Shown piece by piece: positions 44,718-53,592 of a stretch of 64,000 bases of DNA. Below the pieces are notes generated by a model that searched no databases, was not told the origin of the DNA, and worked only from the letters and a program-made list of their open reading frames with translations. Each line of letters starts with the position of its first letter. Position 1 is the stretch's first letter. Origin of the DNA: Hydrotalea sandarakina (GTDB taxonomy: Bacteria; Bacteroidota; Bacteroidia; Chitinophagales; Chitinophagaceae); NCBI RefSeq assembly GCF_003254115.1, contig NZ_QKZV01000005.1, positions 190,674-254,673 of the forward strand. Direction: 5' to 3'. The translations under genes and the position numbers were made by a program.

Positions 44718-45185
44718 ATGAAATCACTTGCTATTGCCATTTTCGCTATTTTATTATGCAGCGGCCAATCGTTGTTTGCTCAAAAAAATGCCATGGCCGG
44801 CATGCATCCCACCCTTAACCACATTGCAGTGTATGTGTTTGATTTGCAAAAGCAAGCCGATTTTTACCATGATGTGATGTATTTAGACACCATACCCGAA
44901 CCCTTTCACGATGGCAAGCATGTTTGGTATCGCATAGGCCCACACAGCCAATTACACTTGATTCAAGGTGCTAAAGCGGTTAAAAACCACGATATTAATA
45001 CCCATATTTGCTTCAGCGTGCCCAACTTAAAAGCATTTATTGAGCATTTGAGTAATTTGGGGGTTGCTTATCAAAGTTGGACCGGCGAAAAGCATGGCAT
45101 TACCAAAAGGCAAGACGGCGTACAGCAAATTTACCTGCAGGATACAGAGGGGAATTGGATAGAAGTGAATGATGACCGCTTTTAA
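44718..45185 (+). CDS. Exported VOC-superfamily (glyoxalase-like) protein
   Basis: 155 residues with a signal peptide (1-21, ending SLFAQ). The mature part is one glyoxalase/bleomycin-resistance domain: LNHIAVYVFDLQKQADFYHDVMYL (first metal-ligand His about 34), then WYRIGPHSQLHLIQG, NTHICFSVPNLKAFIEHL and IYLQDTEGNWIEV, where the Glu near the end is the usual last ligand. VOC enzymes are normally cytoplasmic, so the signal peptide is unusual. The reaction is unknown. It has its own upstream region, and a promoter for the next gene follows it. Confidence 0.85.
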   Translation: MKSLAIAIFAILLCSGQSLFAQKNAMAGMHPTLNHIAVYVFDLQKQADFYHDVMYLDTIPEPFHDGKHVWYRIGPHSQLHLIQGAKAVKNHDINTHICFSVPNLKAFIEHLSNLGVAYQSWTGEKHGITKRQDGVQQIYLQDTEGNWIEVNDDRF

Positions 45186-45211
45186 AGGTTAAAAGCCCCT
45201 TTAAAATCAGG

Positions 45212-45243
45212 TTTACGCTTTGTACTTTTGCACCCTATCTTTG
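45212..45243 (+). promoter_or_regulatory. Promoter for the TPR membrane protein gene
   Basis: TTTA (45212-45215), a 20-base spacer and TATCTTTG (45236-45243) match the Bacteroidota consensus with one mismatch. Transcription would start about 13 bases ahead of the ATG at 45263. Confidence 0.6.
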
Positions 45244-45262
45244 CAGCCCATAAAAAACAAGT

Positions 45263-45913
45263 ATGAAGTTTTACAACCTGATTATTAAATATAGATTCTG
45301 GCTAGGCATTTTAGCATTGATTTTAGCGGTAATAGTTACCATTACCAGTGGTTTTTGGCCGGCCTTCGTATTGTATTTATTGGCTGTAATTGCCATTTTT
45401 ACCCATTTCTTTATTGGGCCACTGCGTTTAATTCAGGACCCCATGGAACAAGGAAATGTAGAAGAAGTAGAAAAAATATTGAATTCCATTTGGTTTCCCA
45501 ACTTATTATACAAACCTGTTCGCTCAACCTACTTTACCATTAAAGGTAATTTAGCCATGATGAACCAGGATTTTGATACAGCCGAAAAACACCTGAAAAA
45601 AAGTAATGATTTGGGTGCCCCCATGCCGGAAGCAGAAGGCGCCAATAAATTACAATTGGGCATGATGGCTATGCAAAGAGGCGATTTAAAACAAGCCGAA
45701 AGTTATATGCGTGCAGCTATACGTTTAGGTATTCCCGATAAAGAAAGTGAAGCTGTTGCATTTTTAGGCATGTGCCAAATTTTTATGAACAAGCGCGAAT
45801 TCAGAGCTGCTAAAGACTATTTTAGAAAAGCCAAAGCCTGTAAGCCCAAAACCAAGCAGGTGGTTGATCAGATAAAAGAAATAGAAAAATATATTTCACG
45901 TATTCCCGGTTAA
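45263..45913 (+). CDS. TPR-repeat membrane protein
   Basis: 216 residues. Two N-terminal membrane helices (about 9-27 and 30-50), then a cytoplasmic or periplasmic helical region with at least three tetratricopeptide-like repeats: YFTIKGNLAMMNQDFDTAEKHL, LQLGMMAMQRGDLKQAESYM and FLGMCQIFMNKREFRAAKDYF (positions about 93-195). TPR proteins serve as adaptors in protein assembly. It is followed closely (19 bases) by the small exported protein and then the TonB receptor, but whether all are one operon is unclear. Confidence 0.8.
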   Translation: MKFYNLIIKYRFWLGILALILAVIVTITSGFWPAFVLYLLAVIAIFTHFFIGPLRLIQDPMEQGNVEEVEKILNSIWFPNLLYKPVRSTYFTIKGNLAMMNQDFDTAEKHLKKSNDLGAPMPEAEGANKLQLGMMAMQRGDLKQAESYMRAAIRLGIPDKESEAVAFLGMCQIFMNKREFRAAKDYFRKAKACKPKTKQVVDQIKEIEKYISRIPG

Positions 45914-45932
45914 TTAACCTATTGAATAGTAT

Positions 45933-46373
45933 ATGTATTCGCAAACAATATTGCTAAATGGGCTAAAAAAAATAATGACCTTATGCCTAATTACAGCTTT
46001 TAGTTTGCATACATTGGTTACTTTACCCAACCATATAAACGCAGGTAGAAGTTTTATTGCTTTGTACAATTACTGCTTGCAAGAAGACGACAATTTGAAT
46101 TTATTAGAATTCATTGGCGAAAAATTATTATTAGCCGGATTTGACCCCACCGAACAACAGGAAACACACAACAATGGCAACCATCCTTTTTTGCCGGTAC
46201 CCAATACTGCCGCCATTAGTTTTTCTATTTTATTTTTTCAGAACGTAAATACTTTCAATAATAGCATTTGTTTTATTTCACAACAACCCTATACCGTTGT
46301 TACTGCTTTTAATGGCCTTTCTACCGGCTACGCAGGCAATGTATTCCACCCCCCCTTACGCATAATTGGTTAA
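45933..46373 (+). CDS. Small exported protein upstream of a TonB receptor
   Basis: 146 residues with a hydrophobic N-terminal segment (about 14-32, possibly a signal peptide) and no clear domain. It ends GNVFHPPLRIIG. Short exported proteins with an FHPP-type tail are often found directly ahead of metal-type TonB receptors in Bacteroidota (for example the DUF6660-like proteins), but this one lacks the His/Cys-rich stretch seen in some of them. The receptor starts 166 bases downstream. Function unknown. Confidence 0.55.
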   Translation: MYSQTILLNGLKKIMTLCLITAFSLHTLVTLPNHINAGRSFIALYNYCLQEDDNLNLLEFIGEKLLLAGFDPTEQQETHNNGNHPFLPVPNTAAISFSILFFQNVNTFNNSICFISQQPYTVVTAFNGLSTGYAGNVFHPPLRIIG

Positions 46374-46538
46374 GCAACACTGCCATGCAATGGTAACGTT
46401 TCAGCATTCAAAAAATGCTTATTGAAAACGGCTACACATTATGATTGTTGATGCAGGTTAAAAAATATCGTTTTCACAATAACACCAACGGTATATCCCT
46501 GCCGTAAACTTTTATCCACTTTATTAACTTAAATACCC

Positions 46539-48716
46539 ATGTTACGTATCTATATTACGTTATTACTCATACTATTTTATGAAGCAACCCTTTCGCAGCA
46601 AATAGTGCGTGGGGTAGTATTAGATAGTGCAGGAACGCAGCCATTAAGTGGCGTTACCGTTAAACTGCCTGAGATAAAACAAACAACCATTACCGATAGC
46701 ACCGGGCATTTTATTTTTCGTTTAAACACCTCTGAACTAAAACAAAAAATTCGCTTCAGTTATACCGGTTTGGCCAATAAAGATTCTACTATTCAATTAC
46801 CCGGAAAAGGGGAAGTAATGCTGCATGTACATTTACAGCATACAACCAACCAATTAGCCGATGTAATAGTGGTAGCTGCTTCAAAAACCAATTCAAGAAT
46901 GGAAGATTTGCCGACCAGAGTAGAAGTAATTGGCACTGAAGAAATTGAGGAAGAAACGCAAATTAATCCGGGCAATATGTTGGGTTTATTAGGCGATGTG
47001 GCAGGCATACAAGTACAACAAACCAATGCCGCTACCGGCAATGCCGATTTACGTATTCAAGGCCTACCGGGCAGGTACACGCAAATACTGCGCGATGGAA
47101 TGCCCTTATTTGCCGGTTATTCAGGCAGCTTTGGCTTGTTACAAATACCACCTTTAGATTTAAAGCAGGTTGAATTAATTAAAGGTGCAGCTTCTACTTT
47201 ATATGGTGGTGGCGCCATTGCCGGTATGATGAACTTAGTTTCTAAAACGCCGAAACGTAACCAACCCGAAAACAGTATTTTATTGAATAGAACTTCCTTA
47301 TTGGAAAATAACGTAAACCTGTTTTCATCTGCCCGAAATAACCATTTGGGCTATACTTTATTTGCGGGTGGCAATACACAAGAAGCCGTCGATATCTATC
47401 ACAATGGCTTTAGTACAGTACCCAATGTAAAAAGCTTATTTATACATCCGCGGATATTTGTTTACAACAATGCCAATAGCACCTTCATTGTAGGTTATAC
47501 ACTCAATGCAGAAGACCGAAAAGGGGGCGATATGCAAGTGTTAGAGGGAAAAGCGAACACAGCCCATCAGTTCTTCATTCAAAATAAAAGCTTACGCAAT
47601 ACCATTGACGCAGATTGGGAATACCAATTAACCAACGGAGCACATCTTAGTTTGAAAGGCACAACCAGTTTATATAACCGTAAGGTACTTACTGATTTAT
47701 TTGGCATGGAAGCCCATCAAAATTTATGGTACAGCGAATTGGCTTACAGCAAAAAAAATGAACACCATAACTGGGTTGCCGGCTTAAATTTTAACGGTGA
47801 TGCCTTTGTGAAAAAGCAACCGGAAAGTACTTTATTAACCAATGAAAATGGTTATACCATAGGTGCCTATGTACAAGACGATTGGAAAATTACCTCCCAT
47901 TTAACGGCTGAGGCGGGAATGCGGTTTGACTACCACAGTGTATATGGCAATTTTTTATTGCCGCGTATATCGTTCATGTATCGGTTTAGCCCGCAACTTA
48001 CCGTTCGATTGGGTAGCGGCATGGGTTATAAAACTCCTTCTTTATTTTCGGGCGATGTAGATGAACGTTTTTACCGTTACCTGGCAGGATATAAACCCGG
48101 TACCATTGCAGAAAAAAGTGTTGGTGCAAACTTTGATGTTAATTATAAATGGCGTACCGATGAATGGCAGTTCACTTTGAATCAAAGCTTTTTTTATACC
48201 GCCATTCAGCACCCGCTGCTATTAGACTCAATAACGAACCCCTATAATATGCGTTGGTATAATGCAGCACAAAATATTACTACTGCCGGTTTTGAAACCT
48301 ATTTGCAGGCAAGAGAGGATGAAACCGAATTATACCTTGGTTACGTATATACCAATACTAAGCGGCAGTATGATGCTCAGGCGCCAAATTTTCCGTTGAT
48401 AGCCAAGCATAAAATTGCAGCTTTGGCCAATATTGAGCCGGTAGATAATGTTAGAGTAGGGTTAGAATTATCGTACACCGGCCAACAATATTTGGATGAC
48501 GGCAGTAGCACCAGAGGTTATATACTTTCTGCTGCCATGCTGAATTATCGTTTTAAAAAAATATCATTTGTATTAAATTGTGAAAATCTATTTAACTTTA
48601 AACAAGGCAATTACGGACAGTTGGTTTATCCACCTTATACCAATCCGGTATTCAGTGATATTTGGGGACCGCTGGAAGGTAGAGTTTTTAACTTTTCAGT
48701 GCAGATAAAATGGTAG
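46539..48716 (+). CDS. TonB-dependent outer-membrane receptor with N-terminal carboxypeptidase-like domain
   Basis: 725 residues. Signal peptide (about 1-19, ending LSQQ), carboxypeptidase-like regulatory domain (about 20-105, IVRGVVLDSAGTQPLSGVTV), plug domain (about 115-230: VEVIGTEEIEEETQINPGNM, RIQGLPGRYTQILRDGMPL, KGAASTLYGGGAIAGMMNLV) and a barrel ending NFSVQIKW. It is not a SusC (no SusC hallmark, no SusD nearby). The overall type is that of colicin/metal or siderophore receptors. The ligand is unknown; the small exported protein upstream may be its partner. Confidence 0.92.
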   Translation: MLRIYITLLLILFYEATLSQQIVRGVVLDSAGTQPLSGVTVKLPEIKQTTITDSTGHFIFRLNTSELKQKIRFSYTGLANKDSTIQLPGKGEVMLHVHLQHTTNQLADVIVVAASKTNSRMEDLPTRVEVIGTEEIEEETQINPGNMLGLLGDVAGIQVQQTNAATGNADLRIQGLPGRYTQILRDGMPLFAGYSGSFGLLQIPPLDLKQVELIKGAASTLYGGGAIAGMMNLVSKTPKRNQPENSILLNRTSLLENNVNLFSSARNNHLGYTLFAGGNTQEAVDIYHNGFSTVPNVKSLFIHPRIFVYNNANSTFIVGYTLNAEDRKGGDMQVLEGKANTAHQFFIQNKSLRNTIDADWEYQLTNGAHLSLKGTTSLYNRKVLTDLFGMEAHQNLWYSELAYSKKNEHHNWVAGLNFNGDAFVKKQPESTLLTNENGYTIGAYVQDDWKITSHLTAEAGMRFDYHSVYGNFLLPRISFMYRFSPQLTVRLGSGMGYKTPSLFSGDVDERFYRYLAGYKPGTIAEKSVGANFDVNYKWRTDEWQFTLNQSFFYTAIQHPLLLDSITNPYNMRWYNAAQNITTAGFETYLQAREDETELYLGYVYTNTKRQYDAQAPNFPLIAKHKIAALANIEPVDNVRVGLELSYTGQQYLDDGSSTRGYILSAAMLNYRFKKISFVLNCENLFNFKQGNYGQLVYPPYTNPVFSDIWGPLEGRVFNFSVQIKW

Positions 48717-48780
48717 TAATCCTTTACAAATGATTAAAGTCATTTTATACCGCCCAACAACTGCATAATTTTACTGAAAC

Positions 48781-48885
48781 ATGAAGCTAATTTGGTTGCG
48801 CCTTTTAATCATTTGTATTTTATGTGCTTTATTGGCATGGGGTGTAGCCGGCATTATTCAATATTTTTTACCTGATAATTATTAG
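48781..48885 (+). CDS. Possible 34-residue membrane peptide
   Basis: ATG to TAG, 34 codons, encoding MKLIWLRLLIICILCALLAW and a short tail ending YFLPDNY. One hydrophobic helix with a basic N-terminus is typical of real small membrane proteins. It fills the gap between the TonB receptor and the DUF2892 gene on the same strand. There is no strong ribosome-binding signal, as usual in this phylum. Chance is possible, so confidence is low. Confidence 0.4.
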   Translation: MKLIWLRLLIICILCALLAWGVAGIIQYFLPDNY

Positions 48886-48942
48886 CGAACTAAATAACCA
48901 AAATATTGTTGAAAATCATTCATTAAAAAAAACACCTAGCAT

Positions 48943-49170
48943 ATGAAAAAAAACATGGGCGCCGCCGATCGCATCATACGCATTATAGTGGCTATAGTAT
49001 TGGCCATTCTGTTTTTTACCCATACCGTTACCGGTACAGCAGGTATTGTTATTATTATTATTGCAGCAGTATTTTTAGCTACCTCATTTGTGGGCTTTTG
49101 TCCTTTGTACACCATTTTTGGTATTAAAACCTGTAAGGTTCATCCTTCTGAACACAAGCAGGCATCCTAA
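48943..49170 (+). CDS. DUF2892 (YgaP-like) small inner-membrane protein
   Basis: 75 residues. Starts MKKNMGAADRIIRIIVAIVL, the usual DUF2892 opening, followed by two membrane helices (about 9-27 and 29-48) and the family's end motif SFVGFCPLYTIFGIKTC with Cys residues at about 54 and 65. Members occur alone or fused to rhodanese domains and are thought to handle sulfur or metal stress; no direct role is known for the single-domain form. It ends at a bidirectional terminator shared with the pgl gene. Confidence 0.85.
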   Translation: MKKNMGAADRIIRIIVAIVLAILFFTHTVTGTAGIVIIIIAAVFLATSFVGFCPLYTIFGIKTCKVHPSEHKQAS

Positions 49171-49197
49171 AGTTTTAAAGTAAATAGCATAGCGTTT

Positions 49198-49233
49198 AAA
49201 AAAACCCGGTTTTGAAAATTCAACCGGGTTTTT
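49198..49233. terminator. Bidirectional terminator between DUF2892 gene and pgl
   Basis: Perfect 10-bp stem AAACCCGGTT/AACCGGGTTT (49202-49211 and 49222-49231) with a 10-base loop, flanked by A on the left and T on the right, ending two bases before the pgl stop codon. It serves both convergent genes. Confidence 0.88.
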
Positions 49234-49235
49234 AT

Positions 49236-49967
49236 TTAAACAGAAGGTGTTAGTAGTGCTGTAGCTGCCGCATCGGCAAACCAATGCAAGCTACCCTTAG
49301 GCTGAATAATTTGCGAAGGATATTGATCTACATTGCTTGGCCCTTCCAATACTGCTTTTAATGCATGGGCTTTATTGCTACCGGTAGTTATAAATGCCAC
49401 ATGTGCCGATTGGTTTACGATGGGTGCCGTTAATGTAACCCTATACATATCTTGAGCAGCCAACCATAATGATGTAACCCATTTTTGGGTTTCATGAATA
49501 ACATTTGTTCCGGGAAATAACGACAAGGTATGTCCGTCATCGCCCATGCCCAATAAAACCAAATCGAAACTAAAGGGTTGGTTATTGAAGTATTTATGCA
49601 AAATGGCTTCATAGGCTTCAGCTGAAGCTTCCGGCGTAATGTTTTCCGTTTGCATAATATGTATTTGTTCCTTTTTAACAGGAACACTATTCAACAAAGT
49701 ATCAAAAGCCATTTTAGCATTGTTGCGCTCATCATTAAAGGGAACAAAGCGTTCATCGCCCCAAAAAAAATGCAGCTTATCCCATTCAATTTTATTGCGG
49801 TAAGTTGGTGAGGCTAATAACAGATGTAAACTTTTAGGCGTATTACCACCTGACAATGCTATGGTAAATCTGCTCTGTTTTTTCAGCGTATCGGCAATCA
49901 ACTCTACCATCCAATTGGCAACAGTATGCATTAGTGCATCTACTGAGGGTTCAACATGAAGCGGCAT
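49236..49967 (-). CDS. pgl: 6-phosphogluconolactonase
   Basis: 243 residues. The DevB/Pgl type hydrolase of the oxidative pentose phosphate pathway, converting 6-phosphogluconolactone to 6-phosphogluconate. Signature segments: IALSGGNTPKSLHLLL (about 39-54), FFWGDERFVPF (about 73-83) and VLLGMGDDGHTLSLFPG (about 140-156), which hold the phosphate-binding and catalytic residues. It follows zwf on the same strand by about 110 bases and is the last gene of the gnd-zwf-pgl set. Confidence 0.95.
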   Translation of the reverse strand: MPLHVEPSVDALMHTVANWMVELIADTLKKQSRFTIALSGGNTPKSLHLLLASPTYRNKIEWDKLHFFWGDERFVPFNDERNNAKMAFDTLLNSVPVKKEQIHIMQTENITPEASAEAYEAILHKYFNNQPFSFDLVLLGMGDDGHTLSLFPGTNVIHETQKWVTSLWLAAQDMYRVTLTAPIVNQSAHVAFITTGSNKAHALKAVLEGPSNVDQYPSQIIQPKGSLHWFADAAATALLTPSV

Positions 49968-50080
49968 GGTGCGTTTATTTTTAATTCAAAAATTTATTTT
50001 ACAACAAGGCCATTCCGTTAGTATTACTTTAAACACCTATAATGGCTGCCTGCCAATCATCAACCTTATTAGTTGGGCAG

Positions 50081-51604
50081 TTATTCCTTATGCACAACAG
50101 GTAAAGTAATCCAGTTATGACCGTCACGGGCAATTAATGCTTCTGCATCTTCGGGCCCCCAGCTATCAGGACTATAATTAGGGAAGTTGGCCGGTGGTCG
50201 CATTTGCCAGGTTTCTAAAATGGGCATAATAATTTTCCAGGCAGCTTCTACCTGATCATCACGCATAAACAAAGTAGCATCGCCTTGCATTACATCCAAC
50301 AGCAAAGTTTCATAAGCTTCAGGCTCGTGTCCGTCGTAGGCATCTGCATAGCTGAAAATCATGTCCACGGGGTTCAGTGTAAAATCCTGCCCGGGCTTTT
50401 TAGCCTGAAAACGCAAGCGAATATCCATATTGGGTTGAATGCTCAGGGTAAGGCGGTTAGGACGCCAGGTATCGGCCGATTCGGGTGGAAAAGCAAACTT
50501 TGGTGCTTGCTTAAACTGAATGGTAATGGTAGTTGTTTTTTCATGTAAATATTTGCCGGTGCGCACATAAAAAGGCACATCTTGCCAGCGCCAGTTATCA
50601 ATAAAAAACTTAACAGCGGCAAAGGTTTCCACATTTGAGTTGGGATTTACATTGTCTTCTTCTCTATAGCCTTTCACTTCCTTGCCCTTCATCCAACCGG
50701 AACTGTACTGTCCTCTTACTGCATGCTCATGCACCTGATCGCGGGTTATTTTTCTAATAGCATTTAATACATCAACTTTTTTGTTACGAATTTCATTGGC
50801 ATCAAAGCTTACCGGTGCTTCCATGGCAATCATACAAATTAGTTGAAGTATGTGGTTTTGCACCATATCGCGCAAGGCACCACTGTTTTCGTAATACCCT
50901 CCTCTTTCTTCAACACCCACAGTTTCTGCATTGGTAATTTGCACATGGTCAATATACCTTCTGTTCCAAATAGGTTCAAATAAAGCATTGGCAAAGCGAA
51001 AAACCAGAATGTTTTGCACTGTTTCTTTTCCTAAATAATGGTCTATACGGTAAATCTGTTCTTCTTTAAACATGCTTTTTAATAAAGCATTCAATTCATG
51101 TGCACTTTGCAAATCGTGCCCAAAGGGTTTTTCAATTACTATGCGAACGCATTCAGCAATATCATCTAAATTGAGTTTGCCTAAACTGGTTGCAATGTCG
51201 GGAACCAATTGAGGGGCTACTGCCAAATAGAATATAACTTGTGGTTTAATAGACCATTCAGATTGTTTAGCTGCTGCAAATTCTTTTAATTTATTGTAAG
51301 CAGTTGTGTCTTCACCATCCATTGAAATATAATGAATATTCTGACTGTATTTATCCCAGTGTTGTTGTGATTTAGGATCGCTTTTACTGCGGCTGTATAA
51401 GTCAATACCCTTCCATAATCTTTCTCTAAAATTTTCATCACTGTATTGGCTTCTACCCAATCCTACAACAGCAAATTTCTCGGGCATATATCCGTCTAAA
51501 AACAAATTATATAAGGCGGGTGATAATTTCCGTTGATTTAAATCACCGCTACCTCCAAATATAAAAATGATGGTAGGCGGTGGAAGCAAATTTTCATTTG
51601 ACAT
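50081..51604 (-). CDS. zwf: Glucose-6-phosphate 1-dehydrogenase
   Basis: 507 residues, full length for the family. NADP-binding [20 protein letters not shown] (about 13-32; the G-x-x-G-D-L-x-x-R-K-L signature) and the active-site motif RIDHYLGKE (about 183-191, His as catalytic base). It converts glucose 6-phosphate to 6-phosphogluconolactone, giving NADPH. It begins 44 bases after gnd and precedes pgl on the same strand; all three enzymes of the oxidative branch are in one unit. Confidence 0.97.
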   Translation of the reverse strand: MSNENLLPPPTIIFIFGGSGDLNQRKLSPALYNLFLDGYMPEKFAVVGLGRSQYSDENFRERLWKGIDLYSRSKSDPKSQQHWDKYSQNIHYISMDGEDTTAYNKLKEFAAAKQSEWSIKPQVIFYLAVAPQLVPDIATSLGKLNLDDIAECVRIVIEKPFGHDLQSAHELNALLKSMFKEEQIYRIDHYLGKETVQNILVFRFANALFEPIWNRRYIDHVQITNAETVGVEERGGYYENSGALRDMVQNHILQLICMIAMEAPVSFDANEIRNKKVDVLNAIRKITRDQVHEHAVRGQYSSGWMKGKEVKGYREEDNVNPNSNVETFAAVKFFIDNWRWQDVPFYVRTGKYLHEKTTTITIQFKQAPKFAFPPESADTWRPNRLTLSIQPNMDIRLRFQAKKPGQDFTLNPVDMIFSYADAYDGHEPEAYETLLLDVMQGDATLFMRDDQVEAAWKIIMPILETWQMRPPANFPNYSPDSWGPEDAEALIARDGHNWITLPVVHKE

Positions 51605-51648
51605 AACCTAAAAATTAAACTTTGAAAAAATAATGTATCTGTTAATAA

Positions 51649-53061
51649 CTAATCCCATTGTGTGTGAAAGATGCCGGGTTTATCAATGCGTTGATAAGTG
51701 TGCGCCCCAAAATAATCGCGTTGTGCCTGTATTAAATTCACCGGCATTTGGGCATTGGTATAGGCATCTAAATATCCTAATGCACTCATTAATCCGGCTA
51801 CGGCAATTTTATGTTGCACAGCTTGTACAATTACTTGGCGCAAGGCATTTTCTTTTGTTTGTAATAATTGAGCCAACTGTGTATTTAATAAAATGTTGGA
51901 CAAATCGGGATTGCTTTGGTAAGCCGTATAAAAATCTTCTAATAAAACAGAACGAATAATACAGCCGCCGCGCCAAATTTTTACCACATCTTTTAGCGGA
52001 ATTTCCATGTTATACACAGAAGAGGCTTTGTGTAACATAGCTAAGCCCTGCGCATAACAAATAATAATTGCGGCTTGCAATGCGTTTTCGAGCTGCCCAA
52101 TAAATTCAGTTTTATTAACAGCAATGGGGGTACGTTGTGGTTTAAAAATATTGGCAGCAGCAACGCGTTCATCTTTATACACCGAAATATCGCGAAAAGC
52201 AACTGCAATATCAATAGTTGGAATGCTGATAGGAAGGTTCATGGCTTCCTGACTGGTCCATTTACCGGTACCTTTTGAGCCGGCTTTATCTAAAATTACA
52301 TCTACCAAATCTTTACCGGTATCGGGGTCTTTTTGCAAAAAAATCTGCGCAGTAATTTCAATTAAAAAGCTTTTTAATTGTCCTTCATTCCATTGTTTGA
52401 ATACTTGGTGTAACTCACTATTGGTTAAGCCTAATCCTGTTTTCAACACATCATAAACCTCGCTTATTAATTGCATAATGGCATATTCAATACCATTGTG
52501 TACCATTTTTACATAATGGCCTGCGGCATCTTTTCCCATGTAAGCCACACAAGGTTCACCATTTACTTTGGCAGATACTGCTTCTAATAAAGGTTGCAAA
52601 TTTTTCCAGGCAGCAACATCGCCACCGGGCATTATACTGGGACCAAAACGCGCCCCTTTTTCGCCACCTGAAACTCCCATTCCTACAAAGTGTAATTGTT
52701 TGCTTTGTAAATAGGTTGTTCGGCGTAATGTATCTTCAAAAAACGAATTACCACCATCAATAATAATATCGCCGGGTTGCAATAAGGGTAATAGACTTTC
52801 AATTACATCATCAACCGGTTTACCGGCAGGTACCAACATCATTATTTTACGAGGCTGCTCTAATTGTTGCACCATTGCCTCTAAACTACTCACCGCTTTA
52901 ACCGAATGCTGTGGCGTTGATTCGTTCAACAAGGCAGCACCTTTCTGTTCATCTTTATCGAACCCTATTACCGAAAATCCATGGTCGGCAAGGTTTAATA
53001 ACAAATTCCTACCCATTGTACCTAAGCCAATCATGCCAAAGTGAAATAAATTGTTGCTCAT
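51649..53061 (-). CDS. gnd: 6-phosphogluconate dehydrogenase (decarboxylating)
   Basis: 470 residues. NADP-binding N-terminus GMIGLGTMGRNLLLNLADHG (about 8-27), the substrate signature GGEKGARFGPSIMPGG (about 130-145), catalytic Lys and Asn in GHYVKMVHNGIEYA, and GTGKWTSQEA. It oxidises and decarboxylates 6-phosphogluconate to ribulose 5-phosphate. The length is that of the dimeric, gndA-type form. It is the first gene of the operon and diverges from the AhpD-like gene. Confidence 0.97.
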   Translation of the reverse strand: MSNNLFHFGMIGLGTMGRNLLLNLADHGFSVIGFDKDEQKGAALLNESTPQHSVKAVSSLEAMVQQLEQPRKIMMLVPAGKPVDDVIESLLPLLQPGDIIIDGGNSFFEDTLRRTTYLQSKQLHFVGMGVSGGEKGARFGPSIMPGGDVAAWKNLQPLLEAVSAKVNGEPCVAYMGKDAAGHYVKMVHNGIEYAIMQLISEVYDVLKTGLGLTNSELHQVFKQWNEGQLKSFLIEITAQIFLQKDPDTGKDLVDVILDKAGSKGTGKWTSQEAMNLPISIPTIDIAVAFRDISVYKDERVAAANIFKPQRTPIAVNKTEFIGQLENALQAAIIICYAQGLAMLHKASSVYNMEIPLKDVVKIWRGGCIIRSVLLEDFYTAYQSNPDLSNILLNTQLAQLLQTKENALRQVIVQAVQHKIAVAGLMSALGYLDAYTNAQMPVNLIQAQRDYFGAHTYQRIDKPGIFHTQWD

Positions 53062-53187
53062 AACCTATCGTATTAATGCTGCAAATTAAACAATAAAGCC
53101 CTAAAAATGCTTTTTGGCACATTACATTTAACTTAATTCGTAACACGCAATCGATTGCTTACAATATTTTTACAAAAAATTTGAATT

Positions 53188-53532
53188 ATGAGCCATATAG
53201 TTAATGAGTTTAATGCGTACCGTGAAAAGATGAATGAGGTTATTTTAAGTAAAAACAACCTGGTATTAAAACGTTTATGGAATTTAGATACCAACACGTA
53301 TGAACCGGGTGTATTAGATGCTGCCACAAAAGAAATGTTGGGCTTGGTAGCCAGCATGGTATTGCGTTGCGATGATTGTATTAAATACCATTTGGGTAAA
53401 TGTAAAGAATTGGGCATAAGCACCGAAGCTATTTATGAAGTTTTTGCAGTGGCGAATATAGTGGGCGGAACTATTGTAATACCTCATACCCGCCGTGGAG
53501 CTGAATATTGGGAAGAATTGCAAAAAATTTAA
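53188..53532 (+). CDS. AhpD/carboxymuconolactone-decarboxylase-like protein
   Basis: 114 residues. The core is MVLRCDDCIKYHLGKCKELG (about 68-87), with the C-x-x-C-x-x-x-H arrangement of AhpD-type peroxide or disulfide reductases, within the all-helical CMD fold (EVFAVANIVGGTIVIPH). Such small proteins reduce alkyl hydroperoxides or act as general thiol oxidoreductases. It lies 60 bases ahead of korB on the same strand and may be co-expressed with it. Confidence 0.88.
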   Translation: MSHIVNEFNAYREKMNEVILSKNNLVLKRLWNLDTNTYEPGVLDAATKEMLGLVASMVLRCDDCIKYHLGKCKELGISTEAIYEVFAVANIVGGTIVIPHTRRGAEYWEELQKI

Positions 53533-53592
53533 TGAACAGCCATAGGAATTACGTAAATTCGTTAATCTTTATTTTCAATTAAATCTTTATCC

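Noticed and set aside
46349-46355. Run of seven C in the small exported protein gene
   Set aside because: Short, inside a consistent reading frame near the C-terminus, and not placed to switch translation; unlike the C12 tract.
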